Source of the DNA: Rugalucina vietnamica
Lineage: Eukaryota; Mollusca; Bivalvia; Lucinida; Lucinidae
Assembly (NCBI GenBank): GCA_964017185.1
Contig: OZ024869.1
Location: 74,250,617-74,314,616 of the forward strand
DNA length: 64,000 nucleotides
Direction: 5' to 3'
Shown here: piece by piece, positions 57,386 to 64,000 of the stretch
How positions within the stretch are numbered: position 1 is the first letter of the stretch
Layout of the letters: every line of letters begins with the position of its first letter
Notes under the pieces: model-generated
Told to the model about the DNA's origin: nothing
What the model saw: only the letters and a program-made list of their open reading frames with translations
Databases searched by the model: none
Translations under genes and position numbers: made by a program

Positions 57386-58374
57386 AAAGTTCCATTTCTT
57401 TCACTGTTTTGTCACAATAACAGCATATCAGAGCATACAACACTTATGGTGACCAAATACTATATCTTAGGGCTTTCTGGGCAAATTTTCGTACTGCTAT
57501 GTGTATTTGTTAAAGAAACGCAGTGGAGGTTTGAACCCTAGTACCCCTACTGCAGGTCTAATGACGTTGCTGTTAATTGTGATTTTTTTTTGTTAATATT
57601 TCGCAATTTGGATGGATACACTACAAACATGAAATCTATTTTAAAATTAGATTTATATTGAGCTTAATGATACTGTAGTATATATTTGGAAATCAAAGTA
57701 AAATATTTAAAAGCAAATCGTCAAAATGATACTATAATACTATAATGAAACTCTTTCAAATTAAGAATAATCAACTAAATGCTATCCACTGTTAACCACT
57801 TTTCATGTTTCATTAGGTCAAGGCATATTTCTGTTAGCTGTAATATCTTTTCAAAAATATGTGTTGTGTAATAGTATTGAAGTCCCCAACTAATATGAAG
57901 CTAAACAATTGCTTGGTTTCCATTATAGAACACGTTTAAGACATTTAAATATAATGACACTGTATTTTTGCTCCGCATGTTTTCGCTGACGTCGCTATTT
58001 TATTGTTTAATGTTTTTAGGCATGCTTCTTTATTTGTCTCACAAACTATCAAATCATACTAAAATTCCATAACATTATCACTAAATGGTGCTCATAGAAT
58101 GGTAGTTAGGCTGATATATTTTCTAAATGATCACACTATACCAATGTTAATTTAGCAGATTGCAAAAAATAGAAGTTCCGAAAACATAGTTTGCATAGTT
58201 TGACCTGCTCCAATCATGCCTTCGTATGGTTACCAAGGTAACCGTAGCAGTGAGGTCATTGAAGTGAGTATAGCGTTGTACAGTAAAATAAGTTCTAATT
58301 ATTCTGCATGAGTAACTTTGGTTGGTTCCTGCAATGCGTTCAGAATAAAATGAACGTGTAACTGGACTTTTGGG
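57386..58374. other. unassigned
   Basis: AT-rich sequence between two ACGTA-rich blocks; possibly the inside of an element bounded by them, but this is not shown. Confidence 0.3.
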
Positions 58375-58465
58375 ACAAGCCACGTATATATGGCATATGA
58401 AGTGTACGCGTTACGTATCTTTGGCGTATGTACTACATTCCATTCTTATCTGTGGCGTATCTGTT
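58375..58465 (+). repeat. ACGTA-rich block
   Basis: CACGTATATATGGCATATGA ... GTGGCGTATCTG, same word usage as 57185-57385. Confidence 0.55.
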
Positions 58466-59040
58466 CTGTACCGATTGTTTTTTAATACCTATAAAAGCTT
58501 TTGTTACTTTTGTTCATGCAATTCTAACATAACAGTTATCAATTATCAGAGGTCGAAGATAATCTAGATTAATTACACCGAAGAAAAAAAACCGAGGGGA
58601 GGGAAAAACATCTCAAAGCTCGCAACCCTAGTCGTGAAACGACATAAACAAAGACAGAGGCTACACCGAGCGTAGCCCTGAAAGAACTCTGCACGACAAC
58701 CCAGATCGTGAGAAATATCTGATCCATGACTTCAGAAAAAAGCGAAAAAAAAATATATAGAAGCATTGAAATTCACTCGGAACGCCACAAAATATTCCTG
58801 ATACTCCTAATACGTCACACATACTCCACAGCAGCGAAGCGTACGTATAGTCCAAAAATATTCACCTGGTGTTGGGTGAACTCTATTAGTATATAATTAT
58901 AGTTCGTTGCAATTCTAAATATATCTTCGGCACGCTTCGTAATTGCTCGTACATCATAGTGACTCACCGTGATTGTTATTACTATTTAGCAAGGTAAATG
59001 TATCGGAATATAACGTTGCTATGCTAAGAAATTGTCCAGG

Positions 59041-59118
59041 AATGCATAGCGCAAATGGTAGAGCACGCAGATTAAGATGATATTACTTTTCATTTTACAG
59101 ATAGCGGTTCGAGTCTAA
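59041..59118 (+). pseudogene. tRNA-like remnant
   Basis: A box TAGCGCAAATGGTAGAGCAC and B box GGTTCGAGTCT, but the spacing between them is longer than normal and no stem set closes. A degenerate tRNA or SINE promoter. Confidence 0.35.
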
Positions 59119-59130
59119 CGATTGATCACC

Positions 59131-59135
<5 letters not shown>

Positions 59136-59177
<42 letters not shown>
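59136..59177. repeat. (TTA)n microsatellite
   Basis: About 14 TTA units. Confidence 0.95.
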
Positions 59178-59178
<1 letters not shown>

Positions 59179-59593
59179 TCTTATGTACCCTATTCATTCT
59201 CTATCGTATTTAATAATATGATTTTTGGTCAATTTTGTGTATGTTTTTTTCTCTATTTTTATACATAGAATATAAATATATTTCATACTCTAATTATATG
59301 TAATTTCAAACTTCAAATACAATAAATTTCATTCGTCGTCGTTGCTACTGTCGTCGGAAGAGTCATATCTGAGGTTGATGACCAGGACGTTGAAAAATAT
59401 TTTCTTTAGCTTTAGAAGATAAGAAATGGTTTGACTTCTGCTTAGACATATTGTCGATATGGTTGTGTTTTTTGCACGATATGATACATGAAATGTGCAA
59501 TAAAGCAAGAATATCATGTTCTCCGTGCGATTGCTTTTGACAAAACGTGATGTGCATTTTATTTAATAAAACAAAAAGAACATATATTTTCAT

Positions 59594-59667
59594 CTTCTAA
59601 GGGATTCGAACCAGGGATCTCCATGTTACAAATACGGTGTCGTCCTAACCACTTAGCTATGGACCTT
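59594..59667 (-). pseudogene. tRNA-Thr(UGU)-like remnant
   Basis: The minus strand has A box TAGCTAAGTGG, a TTTGTAA anticodon-loop pattern (UGU) and B box GGTTCGAATCCC. The acceptor stem does not close, so it is a tRNA-derived sequence rather than a working tRNA gene. Confidence 0.6.
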
Positions 59668-59854
59668 GTGATACACAATGTAGCAAACTGCTTATATATT
59701 GGGTACACATTCTTCGCGTTTTTTATCGAGACTTACCGACGGTGCACGAATCAAGTACGATACTATCGATAATTTTTATACAGCGTCATAGCGATTTAAT
59801 TTATGCAATGCATAAAGGTCAACGTCGGGTGAATATTTTCGGACTATAGCACAA

Positions 59855-60260
59855 ACGTAGCACATACGCCATTGACACGCGAGATACGCCACACGTTCAT
59901 CGCTGTTACGCCGTAGATTCAAAAATACAATCGAGGATACGCCACACATACGTTACACATACGCCACACTTACGTAGCAAATACGAAAGGTACGCTGTAC
60001 ATACGTCACGGTTACGTAGCATGTTAACCGCGACGTACGCGTGGCGTATCAGGAGTATGAACTACGTATCTACGGCGTACCTGCCACGTTGCCTTCGTAT
60101 GTACGACTTATGTGTGACATATGTACGGTGTATCGGACCTGCCACGTACGTGCTTCGAATTTCTAAGTGCACACATAAAAACGTAGCACCTCGGCGTATG
60201 AGGAGTACGATCTACGTATCGAGGAGCATGAGCTACGTATGCTCACGTATGTACGACGTG
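59855..60260. repeat. inverted pair of ACGTA-rich blocks
   Basis: Left of about 60010 the text is TACGCCAC/ACGTAGC-rich; right of it the complement (GTGGCGTATC, GCTACGT) prevails, so the block folds back on itself. Confidence 0.6.
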
Positions 60261-60433
60261 GGATATAAGGGAGTATACAATACATGGACATGTTTTCCTG
60301 ATGCGAGGTTAAGATGGCTTAATTTATTTTGCACGGTATATTTAAGGTTTAGATATTTGCGCAAGTGATTAACAGTGCTATTTAATCTCATAAAGATGAT
60401 GAATCAGTTGTTCAAGAATTAATTCCATATTTT
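60261..60433. other. unassigned
   Basis: Short AT-rich spacer. Confidence 0.4.
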
Positions 60434-62605
60434 TAGCTCACCTGGCTCACAGGTGAGCTTATAGTATACCCATGATCCGGCGTCCGTCCGTCCGTCGTCC
60501 GTCCGTCCGTCGTCGTCCGTCGTCGTCCACAATTTCAAAGATCTTCTTCTCTGAAACCGCTTGGCCAATCAAGTTGAAATTTTATGTGGAGCCTCCATGG
60601 ATAGGAGGAATGAAAGTTTGTTCACGGGAACTTTATCACATGACCAAGATGGCCGCCGCGCCCATATATGGTAAAAACCATTCAAAAATATTCTTCTCCA
60701 GAAGCGGTAAGCCGATTTCCACGAAACTTGGTATGTAGCATTGGGGACTCCAGCACATCATAATTTGCTAAAATGATGACCCTGGGTTTACCTTGACCTA
60801 TTTTACGGCAAGGTCAATTTTGGAAACATAGGCTTTTACATGGGAAAAAGTGAAAACTATGAATTTTTTGAAAACTATTGCAGCCTGAGGCCTGAAAAGT
60901 GGTAGATGAAAACAACTAATGGAGTAGATGAAGGTATGTGATTAATTTAGGTCAAGGTCATCTCTTGACCTTGGCCAGTCTGTCGTCCATACACACCTTT
61001 CAAAGATCTTCTCCTCTGAAACCGCTTGGCCAATCAAAATGAATTTTTATGTGGAGCATCCATGGGTAGGGGTGACGAAAGTTTGATCGCGAAATCCAGG
61101 TCACATGACCAAGATGGCAGCCACGCCCATATATGGTAAAAACCACTCAAAATTTTTTTCTCATGAACCGGAAGGCCGATTTTCACGAAACTTGGTATGT
61201 AGCATTTGGGACTACAGCCCATCATAGTTTGATCAAATGATGACCCTAGCATGACCTTAACCTATTTTACGGCAAGGTCAATTTTGTAAACATAGTCTTT
61301 TACATGGGAAAAGTGAAAATTATGGATTTTTTTTTAAAACTATTGCAACCTTAGGACTGAAAAGTGATAGATGCAAAACAACTAATGAAAGTATGTGATT
61401 AATTTAGGTCAAGGTCATCTTTTGACCTTGACAAGTCTGTCGTCCATACACACTTTTCAAAGATCTTTCTCTCTGAAACCGCTTGGCCAATCAAAGTGAA
61501 ATTTTATGTGGAGCATCCATGGATAGGGGAAACGAAAGTTTGATCACGAAATCTAGGTCACATGACCAAGATGGCAGCCACGCCCATATATAGTAAAAAC
61601 CACTTAAAAATCTTCTTCTCCAGAACCGGCAGGCCGATTTTCATGAAACTTGGTATGTAGCATTTGAGACTCCAGCCCATCATAGTTTGATCAAATGATG
61701 ACCCTAGGATGACTTTGACTTATTTTACGGCAATTTCAATTTTGGAAACATAGGCTTTGACATGGGAAAAGTGAAAACTTTGGATTTTTTTTTGAAAACT
61801 GTTGCACCTGGGACCTGAAAAGTGATAGATGCAAACAACTAATGGAGTAGATGAAGGTACATGATTAATTTAGGTCAAGGTCATCTCTTGACCTTGGCCA
61901 GTCTGTTGTCCATACAAACTTTTCAAAGATCTTCTTCTCTGAAACCGCTTGGCCAATCAAAGTGAAATTTTATGTGGAGCGTCCATGGGTAGGGGGAACG
62001 AAAGTTTGATCGCGAAATTCGGGTCACATGACCAAGATGGCTGCCATGCCCATATATGGTAAAAACCACTCAAAAATCTTCTTCTCCAGAACTGGCTGGC
62101 CGATTTACGCGAAACTTGGTATGTAGCATTTGGGACTTCAGCCCATCCTAGTTAATAGAAATGATGATCCTAGGATGACCTTGACCTATTTTATCGCAAG
62201 GTCAATTTTTGAAACATATGCTCTTAAAGGATCTCAGTTTTAATTTTATTTTACATGGGAAAAGAGGAAAAGAATGGATATTTTGGAAACTGATGCAGCC
62301 TGAGACCTGGAAGTTGCTAGATGCAGACAACTAATGGAGTCAATGAAGGTAAGTAATTAATGAAGGCCAAGGTCATTTTTGACCTTGACCCAAGGCTATT
62401 TAAATATCAAAAGTAAATTATGGTTTTCTCAGAAATCACAGGTTTTTAAACTATTGCAGCCTGCGACCTGAAACTTTGCAGATGCAGACAACTTATGAAG
62501 TCAATAAAGGTGTGTGAGTATTCAAGGTCAAGTTCATTTCATGATGACTTAATACTCCAAGATCATGCTTCAGGTGAGCGTTCTCAGGACCAATGGTCCT
62601 CTGGT
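60434..62605 (+). mobile_element. family M copy 9, complete
   Basis: Start TAGCTCACCTGGCTCACAGG (loop shortened), long GTCC/GTC tract, four units with CACGCCCATATATGG and TCTTGACCTTGGCCAGTCTG (a third subfamily), end GGACCAATGGTCCTCTGGT. Flanks join as TTTT|TATATT without a longer duplication. Confidence 0.85.
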
Positions 62606-62809
62606 ATATTATTAAGCATATTGTGGCACTGTAGTTCGTATATTCTTGATAATCTATGGCAAAAATGTGTTTTCTGACGAAGTATTTTTAAAGAAACTGA
62701 CCCTCTCCCATTTTGACAAAGATTTATGCTGCAGGTTTTCAAGAACAAGAGAGTTTTGTCATGTTGTTGCATTTATCAAATGCTTGATTTTACGACATAA
62801 AGCTATATA

Positions 62810-63430
62810 TTTTAGTTGGTTATAGCTGGAGCTTCTTGTCTTTTGATTGGTCCATTGGGGTTTAACTTGTTTTTTCGTCTGCTCCGGACGTTCAGTAAGT
62901 TATTGGGTGCCAAGGGATCTCCATCGTTGAGCAGCTAACGAATCTGAATCTGTGAGTTCTCGTTTTTTATTCATCTATGAGGAAATCATGATTTATTTGT
63001 ATTACCTTAAGTTGATGATTCATTGACTAATTAGAAATTCATCACGAATACCGAACAACTTACTAAATGTTGTAAACCACAGCAGAAGCTGAGGGCGAGG
63101 TTATGGCCATGTAAAACTAGTTCAAGCCCGCCAGTTACTTATATTACAAATCGTTGCAAGGCGATACTTCTGTTGTAGTTTCTATTGTTTTATGTATTGG
63201 TGTTGAATTTTTGTGCTATTATCACCTTTTATGAGTTTTCGTATATTTTAGTTCTTTTAGGTTTTGGTAGCTGAGTGGACACCTATTTGGAAATAGCTGC
63301 TCACTCGACTTCGATATGTTTTCTTAGTATAAGTACCGAATTTTCTGTTTAGGTTTTTCCAACCTCGGTCTTTGGAGTGGGAATTTCTTTCTGATTGCGC
63401 CATTTCCTGATCATTGCCTACTTGTACTTA
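62810..63430 (+). repeat. family R retroelement tail
   Basis: Collinear with 50370-51000, uninterrupted across the point where M copy 2 entered the 15-kb copy. It ends TGATCATTGCCTACTTGTAC. Confidence 0.75.
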
Positions 63431-63431
63431 T

Positions 63432-63910
63432 CGATGAAACTTGGTATTTAGCGTCAATGACTCTGGTCCATCATAATTTGAATAAATCATGACCTTGGGT
63501 TGACCTTGATATATTTTACGGCAATGTCAGTTTTGGTCACATAGTTTTTACCATGAAAAGAGTGAAACCAGTGTATTTAAAGGAAGCTTTGTAGCATGTG
63601 ACCGCCGGGAAAGTTGGTAGATACAGATACTTATCGAGCCAATGGAGTTGTGTGATTATTCAAGGTCGAAGTCAGTTCTTGACCTTTGTCAAAGGTCATC
63701 TACATATTAAATGTAAAACTTTATTTTGTCAGAAACCGCTTGACATATCAATTTGTAGTATCTGAGGAAGGAGGAACCCAAGTTTGTAAAAATGATCCAG
63801 ATCACATGACCAAGATGGCCACTATGCCCATATCTTCTCTACAATCGGTAAACCGATTTCAATGAAACTTGATATGTAGCAGTGGGGACTGTGGCCCACC
63901 CTAGTTTGCT
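63432..63910 (+). mobile_element. family M fragment, both ends missing
   Basis: Begins mid-unit at CGATGAAACTTGGTATTTAG and contains GATCACATGACCAAGATGG. It is joined directly to the family R 3' end. The last ~90 bases of the window are unassigned. Confidence 0.65.
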
Positions 63911-64000
63911 CATCAGGAAAACAGGAGTAGACATATTTATTTCTAAATTTTGATCCAAAGCATAGATTGTGGGTAATCGTTTGAACCATCTCTATGTATA

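Larger units (their letters stand above)
58848..59846. mobile_element. TIR element with TA flanks
   Basis: Inverted ends TAGTCCAAAAATATTCACC and TAGTCCGAAAATATTCACC, each preceded by TA (58846-58847, 59847-59848). About 1 kb with no transposase. It contains two tRNA-like segments and a TTA microsatellite (59136-59177). It lies between ACGTA-rich blocks. Confidence 0.72.

Noticed and set aside
59594-59667. Functional tRNA-Thr gene
   Set aside because: A and B boxes are good but the acceptor stem does not pair and it sits inside a transposable element.

Overview
The window is animal nuclear DNA, most likely from a bivalve mollusc. The main clue is a dispersed repeat (called family M here) whose copies start with a GAGCTCACCTGAGCC-type hairpin, carry runs of GTCC, and are built of ~450-bp units containing 'GGTCACATGACCAAGATGG'. 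Repeats of this look are common in bivalve genomes; that placement is recall plus inference, not a search. Intron-split exons, non-LTR and LTR retrotransposons, tRNA-derived SINEs and microsatellites all fit. No bacterial genes, rRNA genes or CRISPR arrays are seen. Almost every ORF longer than 60 codons lies inside a repeat.

One host gene can be supported. Seven short plus-strand exons (11556-11680, 14364-14504, 32389-32490, 33745-33828, 38459-38542, 42224-42268, 45462-45585) have splice-site consensus and are all open in one frame. Every junction splits a codon after its second base. The 3' part predicts a short coiled coil, and the last exon ends in a stop overlapping an AATAAA signal. The 5' end is not found and the product is not recognised. 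Its introns hold most of the mobile DNA.

Layout. 0.3-10.4 kb: a foldback element with long inverted arms carrying decayed coding remnants, split by a recent 5.96-kb LTR retrotransposon (minus strand, 1.29-kb LTRs with about six differences, CATG target duplication). That element encodes only Gag and has an unusual array of hairpins in its leader. 10.4-30.5 kb: five M copies, several with nested insertions (LINE fragments, SINEs, TA- and TTAA-flanked elements), plus an RT-coding LINE fragment with a 10-bp target duplication. 31-38 kb: foldback elements, one hit by a 254-bp TTAA element, and a 4-kb palindrome of ~335-bp units. 38-47 kb: tandem duplications, SINEs, truncated M copies and the gene's last exons. 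47.2-54.5 kb: a candidate 7.2-kb element with inverted termini, containing a dispersed GTTAC-RYRY-GTTAC motif, a retroelement C-terminal ORF and two decayed copies of the gene's last exon. 54.6-57.1 kb: inverted-repeat DNA saturated with TGACGTCA octamers. 57-60.3 kb: ACGTA-rich repeats and a TIR element. 60.4-64 kb: a complete M copy, a retroelement tail and an M fragment.

The strongest mechanistic evidence comes from comparing filled and empty sites within the window. It fixes the ends of several elements and suggests family M inserts between two T residues without a target duplication, as Helentron/Helitron2-type elements do.
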